NCBI RefSeq assembly: GCF_000198775.1
Contig: NC_014723.1
Coordinates: forward strand, 475-14,170
Length of the DNA: 13,696 nt
Direction of reading: 5' to 3'
Source of the DNA: Mycetohabitans rhizoxinica HKI 454
GTDB taxonomy: Bacteria; Pseudomonadota; Gammaproteobacteria; Burkholderiales; Burkholderiaceae
Below, one piece after another: positions 1-7,639 of the stretch. Both the position numbers and the translations under genes were made by a program. The notes beneath the pieces are model-generated. The model worked only from the letters and a program-made list of their open reading frames with translations, searched no databases and was not told where the DNA came from. Within the stretch, counting starts at the first letter, position 1, and the number at the start of each line of letters is the position of its first letter.

Positions 1-1
1 T

Positions 2-673
2 TCCAATTACATTTTAGAGGAATATGGGGGTCCGGATGGTAACAAGCCGGCGGAGTATAGCAATTATTTGTTCGTTTGGAATGGCTCCCAGGTTCCATGG
101 AATGAAACTCCCTTGATTGAGCTCGGGGCTGAAAAAGACGGAATGCCGATTAGTCAAGAAGGTTTTAAGTTCACGAATCAGCAGTATATAATCGGCTATT
201 CGGTTGGACCGAATGTCAATAGCCCGAACGAGAAAAATTCAGATGGGGCGAGCCCCTATCGCAACGTCTGCGCGACGGCGGTCCTGCCAGCGAATTGGAA
301 ACTCGAAGACATCATTATTGACCCATCAAACCTGTCCGTTTCCACGATCTCGACTCGAGTCGTCACTTTTACGTTTAAGTTCCCTAACGGCTTCAACCCC
401 GGCGCCAACAAGTCATGGATCGGGCTGTTCAACGGCCACGTGATCCCTTACGATCTGGATCCATTTGCGTTTGTCCCCATCACCACTACTACATCATTGG
501 GCTCAGTTGCAATAGGCCAACTAGCGATCAGTCCCGGAGAGACTTATACAGCCGCTCTCTACACTTGCGGCTACGATAAGGACTTTGCCAAACGACGCGA
601 ATCCAAGCGAAGAATCGCAGCTACGCTAGTTTTCGACACGGGTTTCCCGCTCTCGCGCGACGCGCACAAGTGA
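2..673 (+). CDS. C-terminal part of a beta-rich hypothetical protein (5' truncated)
   Basis: The frame is open from the first bases of the window to TGA at 671-673, giving 223 residues with the N-terminus missing. A TTG at 68 could be taken as a start, but the frame continues upstream without a stop and reads as ordinary protein, with no ribosome-binding site before the TTG, so I treat it as internal. The visible part is rich in beta-strand patterns (VVTFTFKFPNGF, GSVAIGQLAISPGETYTAAL) and has a KSWIGLF motif at about 415-430. That motif loosely recalls the 'DWIGL' strand of some Ig-like or SKICH-like beta-sandwiches, which is only a resemblance. The C-terminus has a basic stretch (KRRESKRR). 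No catalytic motif or membrane segment is seen. An intrinsic terminator follows the stop by 6 nt, so this is the last gene of its transcript or a partly read-through first gene. The first 240 bases are AT-richer than the genes downstream. I do not recognise the family. Confidence 0.8.
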   Translation, partial: SNYILEEYGGPDGNKPAEYSNYLFVWNGSQVPWNETPLIELGAEKDGMPISQEGFKFTNQQYIIGYSVGPNVNSPNEKNSDGASPYRNVCATAVLPANWKLEDIIIDPSNLSVSTISTRVVTFTFKFPNGFNPGANKSWIGLFNGHVIPYDLDPFAFVPITTTTSLGSVAIGQLAISPGETYTAALYTCGYDKDFAKRRESKRRIAATLVFDTGFPLSRDAHK

Positions 674-679
674 CAACAT

Positions 680-701
680 GCCCCCAGCCAGGGGCTTTTT
701 T
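680..701 (+). terminator. Rho-independent terminator after the first gene
   Basis: The stem GCCCC (680-684) pairs with GGGGC (691-695) around a 6-nt loop, and six T residues follow at 696-701. It begins 6 nt after the TGA of the upstream gene. The stem is short but entirely G-C. It should separate the upstream gene from the 754 gene at least in part. No convincing -35/-10 promoter is visible in the 52 nt left before the next start, so read-through into the downstream genes remains possible. Confidence 0.65.
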
Positions 702-740
702 GTAAGGAAGTCAGCCATAGGCGAGACCGGCATGGCTGGC

Positions 741-745
741 AAGGA
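741..745 (+). promoter_or_regulatory. Ribosome-binding site for the 754 gene
   Basis: AAGGA lies 8 nt upstream of the ATG at 754, which is ideal spacing. It supports 754 over the alternative ATG at 734, which lies in another frame and lacks such a site. Confidence 0.7.
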
Positions 746-753
746 CTTGGATC

Positions 754-3700
754 ATGGCCTTTTTCAGCAAAGCAGAGGACTCGCGGCTTTTTCTCAGTCA
801 GCCCGGACCAGACGATACCGGCACCGTCGCGGCGATTTTACCCAACGCACACGACTGCGGGGCGATATGTTACGACATCGCTCAGATCCTGAACGACACG
901 GAACTGTCGGCTTCCATTCTTTTTCTCCAGCAGCGGCCGCCGAGCGATGCCGCCGGCCAGCAGGCGCTGGTCGATGCCATCCTCGCCTTTAATGCGAGGC
1001 ACGATGAGCAGAGGATGATGATCTGGGCGCCCTCTGCCTCATCTTGCACTTCGCCAGAATTCTCACCGCCATACACCGCCCTGCTACGAGATGGCGAGGC
1101 GAAAATGTATATTGGTCACACTCTAGTGGCCAACATTGGACGAACCCTGTCCGTGACGCTTTCCCATGGCGCGAAACTATCGGCCCTGTCCCAAGAGGCG
1201 GGCCTTGACATAGACACCTCGCGCGCGCCTATCACCTTCAATCAGACTTCCGGCGTTAAGCCATCCAGTGACATCCTCAGCGCGGCCATTCCCTTTTCCG
1301 GCGCCCATTGCGGCTGCCTGAGATTTACCGTCTACCTTCCGTTCAGCAGCCTAGCGTCCTTAAACATGGGTTTTGCCTTCGGAGCGCCGCAGGTTGAGCC
1401 AACATCGTCGCAGGATATCGTCTGGTCACCAATTTTATTGGCCCCCCTAGCCGTTAACTCGGGAAATAGGGGCTCGGTTAGTTTTACCGCCACGGTCGAT
1501 CTCCTCGACCCGTTTAACGAGATTAAGCCCGAGCGCACAGCCTTGGCCTTCGACGGAACCACCTTGGCCTTCGACGGAACCAACCGGCGTAGCTCGACGA
1601 CCGTGCTCACCAGCACCTATGTTACCACCAGCGGTGCTGACACCGTGCTGCTGACACCGGTCAGCATCCCGGGCCAGGGAAAGACGGCGCGGCTGGTATT
1701 CCACTATCCCTCCTCGATCGGTATTGATGATCCCATTTACTTGCATGTAGCCCCCGAGGGTGACTTCATCTTATCGCTGAGCTCGGGCGCCGCATCGGCC
1801 GAACTGATGTGCGGGCTACAGGGAACAGAATACCTTTTGGTCAATGCCGGAGACCGCCTGCGCTTCACGTCAGGCCAGCCAGCCTTCGCTCCCGACTTCC
1901 CATTCGGCCTGTCGTCGCCGACCGCGGCGCCGCCGGCCTCCGAAGCGCCGCTGACATCGGCCTGGGAAACATCCTATGCGTCCGTCTGGCCGGCAGGAAA
2001 GTTGGCCGTCGCGGTGGCCCAACCACCTGGCCTGAACCTGTTCGGCAACGACACGCTTATTCATGATCACTACAATACCCTGCTCGGGCCTATGGATCCC
2101 GGCCAGTCGCTAGCAGCCGCCCCGCAGCAGTGCTTTCCCCTAGTGCCCTATTCGGAGGTGCACAATGGCGACGGTAAGCCCACCTTCACCGCCGCACAGG
2201 TGGCCACTTTCGAGGCACAAGTTTTAGCACCGCGGCGGCGCCAGGCGCTGACCGCTGATTCAGTGGGAAGCCATTTGTCGGCGGCGGAACGCCTAGCCGC
2301 CGTGCCCTCGGACGACCACGGGACGGTAACCTTCACCACGCCCAATGGCTTCCTCGTAACAGCCGCTGGAAGCGGCAGCACCGCCTCGTGGCAGCAGATC
2401 TTGCTGGGAATCCTGCGAAAAACCGGCCCAGATCAAACGGACCAGAGGCTGGCCTTTAACAATCCATCCCAGCCTCTAATCGATGCTTTCCAGAGCGGAA
2501 GCCTGATGCTGGTCTGTGCCAACGGCGAAAACCTGGGCGGTAGCGCCTTCGAGAACGAACTAACCCTCAGCGGTTGGAAGCTGAAGGCCAACGTGGGAGT
2601 GGGTAGCCAATACGGTAGCTACGCCAACATCATGATCATCAAAGCGATGAAGGGACCACTCTACGATCCCACTGGCCCAGCCTCTGCCAATCTGGTCGGT
2701 AACCCAGCTAAGTGGACTATGGCCAGCGAGTTCGCGGCGCCCGTCACCACCACGCCGGGCCACAACACGCCAAGCGATCGCGACCCCGCTCAGATGACCA
2801 ACCTGGCGCTGTGGCTACGGGACTATTTCGCCGAGGCCGAGGCCGAGGCCGAAGCCCACCCCGACACTCACTACTACGATTCATTCAACACCATCGCCAA
2901 GGACCCGAATTGGACTGGCCTGTTGGTGTTGCGTGGCGACATCCGGGGATTTCCTAAAGAATTTAATGGTCTTCTTAAGGAGGTACCCCCTGATGAGGTA
3001 CCCGATCGCAATGCCCCCTACTTCCACCACCTGGCTATCCCAATCACGCCAATTAAGAATGGCTCCGCCGGTCCGGTGCCGGTGGAGGATCAGGCCAGCG
3101 CGATCTCCGGCCTGATTCACTACCTCGATCCGCAGGTGGACCCAACAAACAATCCACCCAACCCTTTGCCAAAATCAGCGGGCAGTGGCGCCTATGACTT
3201 CCGCTTGCTCCAGCTCAAAGTCCTGTTTGAGGGCGGCGCAATCAAGTTGTTTTCCTGCTTCGCGCAGATCAGCTTCGATGAACTATTAGGTATGACAGTG
3301 AAGGGGATGGACAACCGTGGTAAGAAGGACAATGGTAGTAATCGAGTGAACGCCATCGTGCTGACCGGCTCGTGCCAGTATGATGAGAACAAGAACCCCA
3401 TCTATAGCATGTCCAGCGTCAGCGATACAGTGTTCCGCATGGGCAACGCTACTCAACCCAGCATCCGGGTGTCAGGCGTGCAGATGGTCCACCTCGGCGA
3501 CACCAGCTCCATGCGCTCCATGTTCGTCCTCAGTGGTTCGCTACACTTTGCTGTTCTTCAGGGAGCAACGCCGTCCGAGACCTTCGATCTGTTTAGCTTT
3601 AGCGAACCAGCCAAAACATCACGGCCTACCGGTCCTACCGGTCTAGCCTTTAACAGCCTAGTGTTGAACATGGACTCTTCGGCCCAGCCCAAGTTCACGT

Positions 3701-4290
3701 TGGACGCTCAGGCTATACGCTTCGATCTCGACGCTAGTAAGGTGCGCGAGGGCAGCCTGGCGGACCAGCTGGCGTTGCAGTTGACCGACTTTGTGATCGG
3801 CGCATCGGGAACGTTGCAGGACGCCGGTTACCTGCCGATAGTCGCCAACATGATTCGACCGGGCGATTTGGGTGACAAGTGGAACGGTTTAGTGTTTCGA
3901 CTGAACCTGGGCACGTTAGGCCAGCTTGGCAATGGAGTCGGCTTCAATGGCTCGCTATTGCTGGCCTGGTCGTTGCAAGACGGCCCCGCTGCCGTGCAAG
4001 TGGGTCTGTCATTATCCGGAGCCGCAACGGGAGGGGCAAAGCTGATTACCCTGCAAAACATCCTCAAGCTTTCCATTGGCCGTATCCGCCTGAGCTACGA
4101 CACCATCCATTCGTCCTATCTACTGCTACTGGACGAAATTGCTCTGCAATTCCTAGGGTTGAAGATTCCTCCGAATGGCGCCACAAGCTTCTATCTGTTC
4201 GGTAATCATGATCCCGCCGGTGTCGGCTGGTATGCCAGGTACGCCCAAGAGCTCCCAACACTAACGACACCACAACCAACCGAGAGATAA
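754..4290 (+). CDS. Large beta-rich hypothetical protein, 1178 residues
   Basis: The protein starts at ATG 754 behind AAGGA and ends at TAA 4288-4290, 4 nt before the next gene, so the two are likely one operon with coupled translation. The N-terminus is not a signal peptide and I see no transmembrane segment. Residues 1-130 look mixed alpha/beta. Most of the rest is alternating hydrophobic/polar beta-strand with short helices. Visible landmarks are a duplicated LAFDGTT/LAFDGTN heptad (264-277), a Gly/Ser-rich stretch followed by QQILLGILRK near residues 540-555, an (AE)4A run (693-701), DPNWTG (717-722), two NAPYFHHLAIPITPI-like strands near 750, and a C-terminal beta region ending in a GVGWYARYAQ motif (about 1156-1165) followed by a short polar tail. 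No catalytic motif is apparent. From memory, the DPNW and terminal 'GWYA.YA' texture resembles long uncharacterised bacterial and fungal proteins, some neighbouring DUF6603-type regions; this was not checked. Role inferred only as a structural or binding partner of the giant protein downstream. Confidence 0.9.
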   Translation: MAFFSKAEDSRLFLSQPGPDDTGTVAAILPNAHDCGAICYDIAQILNDTELSASILFLQQRPPSDAAGQQALVDAILAFNARHDEQRMMIWAPSASSCTSPEFSPPYTALLRDGEAKMYIGHTLVANIGRTLSVTLSHGAKLSALSQEAGLDIDTSRAPITFNQTSGVKPSSDILSAAIPFSGAHCGCLRFTVYLPFSSLASLNMGFAFGAPQVEPTSSQDIVWSPILLAPLAVNSGNRGSVSFTATVDLLDPFNEIKPERTALAFDGTTLAFDGTNRRSSTTVLTSTYVTTSGADTVLLTPVSIPGQGKTARLVFHYPSSIGIDDPIYLHVAPEGDFILSLSSGAASAELMCGLQGTEYLLVNAGDRLRFTSGQPAFAPDFPFGLSSPTAAPPASEAPLTSAWETSYASVWPAGKLAVAVAQPPGLNLFGNDTLIHDHYNTLLGPMDPGQSLAAAPQQCFPLVPYSEVHNGDGKPTFTAAQVATFEAQVLAPRRRQALTADSVGSHLSAAERLAAVPSDDHGTVTFTTPNGFLVTAAGSGSTASWQQILLGILRKTGPDQTDQRLAFNNPSQPLIDAFQSGSLMLVCANGENLGGSAFENELTLSGWKLKANVGVGSQYGSYANIMIIKAMKGPLYDPTGPASANLVGNPAKWTMASEFAAPVTTTPGHNTPSDRDPAQMTNLALWLRDYFAEAEAEAEAHPDTHYYDSFNTIAKDPNWTGLLVLRGDIRGFPKEFNGLLKEVPPDEVPDRNAPYFHHLAIPITPIKNGSAGPVPVEDQASAISGLIHYLDPQVDPTNNPPNPLPKSAGSGAYDFRLLQLKVLFEGGAIKLFSCFAQISFDELLGMTVKGMDNRGKKDNGSNRVNAIVLTGSCQYDENKNPIYSMSSVSDTVFRMGNATQPSIRVSGVQMVHLGDTSSMRSMFVLSGSLHFAVLQGATPSETFDLFSFSEPAKTSRPTGPTGLAFNSLVLNMDSSAQPKFTLDAQAIRFDLDASKVREGSLADQLALQLTDFVIGASGTLQDAGYLPIVANMIRPGDLGDKWNGLVFRLNLGTLGQLGNGVGFNGSLLLAWSLQDGPAAVQVGLSLSGAATGGAKLITLQNILKLSIGRIRLSYDTIHSSYLLLLDEIALQFLGLKIPPNGATSFYLFGNHDPAGVGWYARYAQELPTLTTPQPTER
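1541..1582 (+). repeat. Perfect 21-bp tandem duplication inside the 754 gene
   Basis: The unit 1541-1561 is repeated exactly at 1562-1582. It is in frame and encodes two copies of a seven-residue LAFDGT(T/N) element. Zero divergence between the copies suggests a recent duplication. Confidence 0.9.
2830..2853 (+). repeat. Hexanucleotide microsatellite (GCCGAG)4, last copy GCCGAA
   Basis: Four hexamer copies encode alternating Ala-Glu, residues 693-701 of the 754 product. Changes in copy number would stay in frame, so this would vary the length of an acidic helical linker and would not switch the gene off. Confidence 0.85.
2977..2984 (+). promoter_or_regulatory. Perfect internal Shine-Dalgarno sequence (AAGGAGGT)
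   Basis: This full 8-nt match to the anti-SD lies inside the 754 gene and is followed after 8 nt by an ATG at 2993 in a different frame. That ATG opens a 40-codon frame to TGA at 3113-3115 (basic, Pro/Arg-rich). It may be chance, a translational pause site, or the start of a nested small ORF. Confidence 0.3.
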
Positions 4291-4294
4291 CGTC

Positions 4295-7200
4295 ATGACC
4301 TTCACCAATCTACTACAGAAGTTTAATGAACAGGTTGCGACCGTGTCGGACCGCATAGCCTCACAAGCCACCGAGGCACTTTCGAAATGGTTGTCGGAGC
4401 ATCTAGAGGTCCGCCTAGTAGTCGCGAGCGGCGTTGACATGGATCGCCAGGCCTCGAGCATCATCGTGCTCGACCGGCTGATTGAACTGGGATGTTCCAA
4501 GATCAACATCGTCTACGAGAAGGAAGCCAGCAGCAACTTGGAAATCCTGATTCCAGGCTTCAAAGCGGGAACAAACGCGCCGGCTGGCACGCAATACAGC
4601 GGGGCGCAACTCACGTTCACTGAGACCGATTTCAAAGCTCCGCTGACAAACAACATGTTTCTCGGCATAACTGGCGACATAGACCTTATCGAGGGAATGC
4701 AACCGAACACACTATTTAATGTGGAATATTTTTTGGAACTTAATCCGTTTGAAAAAAACCTTGGCAAGGAAGGCGCAATAAACGCGCTGTGGTATCAGGG
4801 CACCAGGACTTTGCTGAACACAGTCCCTGGGCTTGGAAAGCAGCACTTCGACAACCTGGCATTTAAGCAAATTGTACCGAAGGTCGAACCGGCGTTAGAA
4901 AGCCTCAAATCAGAAAACCTTAAAAAAAGAGTGCAAGCCCTTCTAGCCATCAATCCCAAAAACGTCAATTTCCTACCGACTGATGGGCTACTCTACCCAT
5001 CGCCAACCGGGCGCACGGCATTCACCTTCATGCCGGACCAGCTGCTGGCCACCCTTTGCGGAGCCATCAGCCTGATGCAATCCTACGTGCCAAAGTCCGG
5101 CGAGCCAAAGCCGGAGGAATATGGCCGCCCGACGATCGTCGTGCTGGTAGGGGATCCGCAGGCCAGCGTCCTGCAAACATTTCCTCAGCTTTGCCAATTC
5201 GCTGCAGCCCATGACGATTGGCCGGCGGAAGTACTCGCGGAGAAAAGCGAAATAAAAATCTTCACGAACAAGATAAGGACCGAAATATTTGAAAACATCA
5301 GGAGGTCGATAGCAAATAAAACGCGGCTTCAGTTCTCCTTTACGAAGGACTCCGACGATCTTTCGAATAAGCTTAAAGCTCTGAAGCCCGGAGATATTCT
5401 TTTTGTTTCCCTATTGCCTCTGCCACCGGCCGTGCTCAACAACTTATTGCAGATGGCGACATTGCCCTACATCTTGAATGGCCAGGGCAGTGCCAATATC
5501 GCTCTGAATTTAGGCAAGCCCTTCTTAAAAATGGCTAATCAAGCATTTAACACGGAGGCCATTGAAGACATCATTTATCACTTTCCCATGATGCCCCCCG
5601 ACATGGGAGAAGTTCATCAAAAGATGGCGCTTGCCACCCTCAGCCTATGTGGGACAGTGGGCAACCTGAGTCTTGACGAAAAGCTCAACGCAATAGTCAG
5701 TGTATTCGAGGATCAATTTTCCAGGGATTCCAACCTCTCAAAATATTTTACGTTACTCCGGCTCTTATATCAAGAGAAAAGCAACCGCTGCGACAAGCTG
5801 ACGCTGGCTCTACGTTACCTGCTGGCACTTAGATCGCCCCCGACATCACCTCCGAACAACAAGCCTCTGGACGCCCTATTCGCCAATTTGCAGGAGCATG
5901 TTTCGAAAGGCACTCTGGCACTTTGTCCCGGCGCGTTCACCGCCGACGACAGTCCCATTGCCGCTGCACTAGACTCGCTAGCGGGTTCCCAGGCGAAGGT
6001 GAACGGCGTGAGCATTACGCGGCCCAACGCCAATTCCATTCAGGTGACCGGTCGGATGGCTATGACCGTTAGTCCCATTGACGATCAAATCACTCTGACG
6101 TTTAGCTTCGACAATACGACCCAGTCCATCGTCATGGCTATGACATTGACCGGGAAAGATTTCAGCTTCGATGGCGTCCCATGGTTCACCGTTAAAACAC
6201 CAGAGATAACGCTAACCTTCTCGCAGGACGGGTTGCAAACGCTGGGTCGCCTGTCCGGCACTCTCGCCATTGGCTCCACCAACGTGCCCGTATCGGCAGA
6301 CTTCCCCACCCCTGACGGCATCAGCATTGTCCTCGACGCTCCGTTCGATCAGCATGCCCCTAGTTGGCAGGGGCTGTTCCAGCTTCTGGGCGGCATCAAT
6401 CCGGTGGCAACACTGCCGAATCGACTCGATGAGCTGGCTGGACTGTCTATGCATGGCGTGTCTTTTGCCTACGACTTCTCCAACAACGCCATTTCCTACT
6501 TCACCGTCCGGCTGCAAACCACGCCGGCCTGGGAACTTCTCGGGTCGCTGACGCTGCAAACTATTAACTTCTCTTTCACCGTCCAGAATCCCACCGGGTC
6601 GCGTGCCGTATCATGGACGGCGGATTCACAGGTCACCATCGCCTCTGGCCATTTCGATGTGGGCCTCACCTATCCCAACCTGACCATCACCGCCAGCATG
6701 GCCGACGACAGCCCGTCGGTGCCCCTGTCTGAGGTGGTGAAGGCTTTCGCCTCAAGCATGCCGGTGCCGGTCTCCGGCGACCTGATGGGATTCGGCATGT
6801 CAGTGGTGCCAGGACCGCCGACCGACTATTCAGTGACACTTTCCGTGTCGGCCAACTGGAAGTTGCCGTCGGAGTCCCTTCCCATTTTTGAATTGGAAGG
6901 GCTAAATTTTATCATCGACGGTCAGGACACGAAAACAACCGCACGTGTCTCTGGCCAAATGGGCTTCTTTCCCGAGGACAATGACCTCAAATTTTATCTG
7001 CCGATGACGGCTAGCTATAACAATAGCGGAAAAAGATGGATTTTTTCCGGCACGCAGCACAGCAACATTTCCGTCATCCAACTTTTGAAAACTTATTTGC
7101 CTGCCCAATTGCCTACGGCGCAAATACCGGATTTCTTCATCACAAGCTTCAGTGCAGAAATTCAAACGGGTGACGAAGAGACGGGTGACAATGCCTATTA

Positions 7201-7639
7201 CGTTCTCGGGGGTACGATCATGTTTACCGTACCTTTCCTTGAAGGCGTTCAACTGACCGGCGTCGGACACTTCGCCAACGTCAGGAGCGGCGGTAAGAAC
7301 AATCTCAGCGCCAAGATCAGCACGACCTTTGACTGGAACAATATTCCCTTAGTGCTAGGCTACAACTACGACCCTGACGCAGATAACTGTAGCTATACCC
7401 TGTCCTGGGGCAACCTTCAAGGCAACGTGAAAGAGAAAGACGGTCATTGGATGGGCTCCCTAACTTTCAGTGACGTGGTGACGCTGGGCGAGATCGTGGA
7501 AACCTTTGTCTTCTGGGCGACGGGTTACAAGTTTCGCCTCAGTTCACCCTGGAACCTGCTTGACGGTATTGTGCTGGGCAAACCAGAGTTGACCTACGAC
7601 TTCACTGAAGGCGACCGTTTCCGTCAACCTCCCGATTAA
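4295..7639 (+). CDS. N-terminal part of a giant protein: GT-B-like domain plus beta-repeat region (frame breaks at about 7612)
   Basis: ATG 4295 lies 4 nt after the previous stop, with only a weak GAGAG in front (4282-4286), so translation is probably coupled. As read, the frame gives 1114 residues, but the last 8 (after Gly1106) look like an out-of-frame tail; the natural continuation is in the frame starting at 7614. Residues 1-36 form an amphipathic helix. Residues 39-270 start with a beta strand, then a SGVDMD loop and a long helix. Residues 279-412 alternate strand and helix (TIVVLVGD, EIKIFTN, DILFVSLLPL) and end in a loop PYILNGQGSANIALNLGKPF (391-410). This arrangement resembles the nucleotide-sugar-binding half of GT-B glycosyltransferases such as MurG, PseG or EarP. 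Residues 413-520 are helical. From about 540 the protein is beta-rich with a recurring helix module at residues 690, 810, 926 and 1063. No signal peptide is visible. The glycosyltransferase reading is an inference and catalytic residues are not established. Confidence 0.85.
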   Translation: MTFTNLLQKFNEQVATVSDRIASQATEALSKWLSEHLEVRLVVASGVDMDRQASSIIVLDRLIELGCSKINIVYEKEASSNLEILIPGFKAGTNAPAGTQYSGAQLTFTETDFKAPLTNNMFLGITGDIDLIEGMQPNTLFNVEYFLELNPFEKNLGKEGAINALWYQGTRTLLNTVPGLGKQHFDNLAFKQIVPKVEPALESLKSENLKKRVQALLAINPKNVNFLPTDGLLYPSPTGRTAFTFMPDQLLATLCGAISLMQSYVPKSGEPKPEEYGRPTIVVLVGDPQASVLQTFPQLCQFAAAHDDWPAEVLAEKSEIKIFTNKIRTEIFENIRRSIANKTRLQFSFTKDSDDLSNKLKALKPGDILFVSLLPLPPAVLNNLLQMATLPYILNGQGSANIALNLGKPFLKMANQAFNTEAIEDIIYHFPMMPPDMGEVHQKMALATLSLCGTVGNLSLDEKLNAIVSVFEDQFSRDSNLSKYFTLLRLLYQEKSNRCDKLTLALRYLLALRSPPTSPPNNKPLDALFANLQEHVSKGTLALCPGAFTADDSPIAAALDSLAGSQAKVNGVSITRPNANSIQVTGRMAMTVSPIDDQITLTFSFDNTTQSIVMAMTLTGKDFSFDGVPWFTVKTPEITLTFSQDGLQTLGRLSGTLAIGSTNVPVSADFPTPDGISIVLDAPFDQHAPSWQGLFQLLGGINPVATLPNRLDELAGLSMHGVSFAYDFSNNAISYFTVRLQTTPAWELLGSLTLQTINFSFTVQNPTGSRAVSWTADSQVTIASGHFDVGLTYPNLTITASMADDSPSVPLSEVVKAFASSMPVPVSGDLMGFGMSVVPGPPTDYSVTLSVSANWKLPSESLPIFELEGLNFIIDGQDTKTTARVSGQMGFFPEDNDLKFYLPMTASYNNSGKRWIFSGTQHSNISVIQLLKTYLPAQLPTAQIPDFFITSFSAEIQTGDEETGDNAYYVLGGTIMFTVPFLEGVQLTGVGHFANVRSGGKNNLSAKISTTFDWNNIPLVLGYNYDPDADNCSYTLSWGNLQGNVKEKDGHWMGSLTFSDVVTLGEIVETFVFWATGYKFRLSSPWNLLDGIVLGKPELTYDFTEGDRFRQPPD
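7590..7639 (+). other. Probable frameshift site joining the two halves of the giant gene
   Basis: The upstream frame runs ...DFTEG, with the Gly codon at 7610-7612, and then ends at TAA 7637-7639. The frame starting at 7614 is open from just after a TGA at 7590-7592 to the window end. Skipping one base (7613) joins DFTEG to TVSVNLPINSIELGF, a strand pattern like the preceding repeats. The downstream frame has no ATG until 7869, and its earlier CTG, TTG or GTG codons lack a convincing ribosome-binding site. An extra base (sequencing error or real mutation) is the simplest reading. A programmed +1 shift is less likely, since no known slippery motif is present. Confidence 0.75.

Larger units (their letters stand above)
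674..753 (+). other. Intergenic spacer between first and second genes
   Basis: This 80-bp gap holds the terminator (680-701) and the ribosome-binding site of the next gene. I cannot pick out a sigma-70-like promoter or an operator. This is the only intergenic space over 4 nt in the window. Confidence 0.5.

Noticed and set aside
678..992. 104-codon + frame overlapping the start of the 754 gene
   Set aside because: It overlaps the better-supported gene in another frame, lacks its own ribosome-binding site, begins inside the terminator region and has Arg-rich shadow composition.
3879..4205. 108-codon + frame inside the end of the 754 gene
   Set aside because: Arg/Pro-rich out-of-frame reading with no ribosome-binding site; the host frame encodes coherent beta strands here.
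7600..7620. Programmed +1 frameshift
   Set aside because: No slippery run, no in-frame stop at the shift point (the stop lies eight codons later) and no upstream SD-like stimulator; an extra base is simpler.
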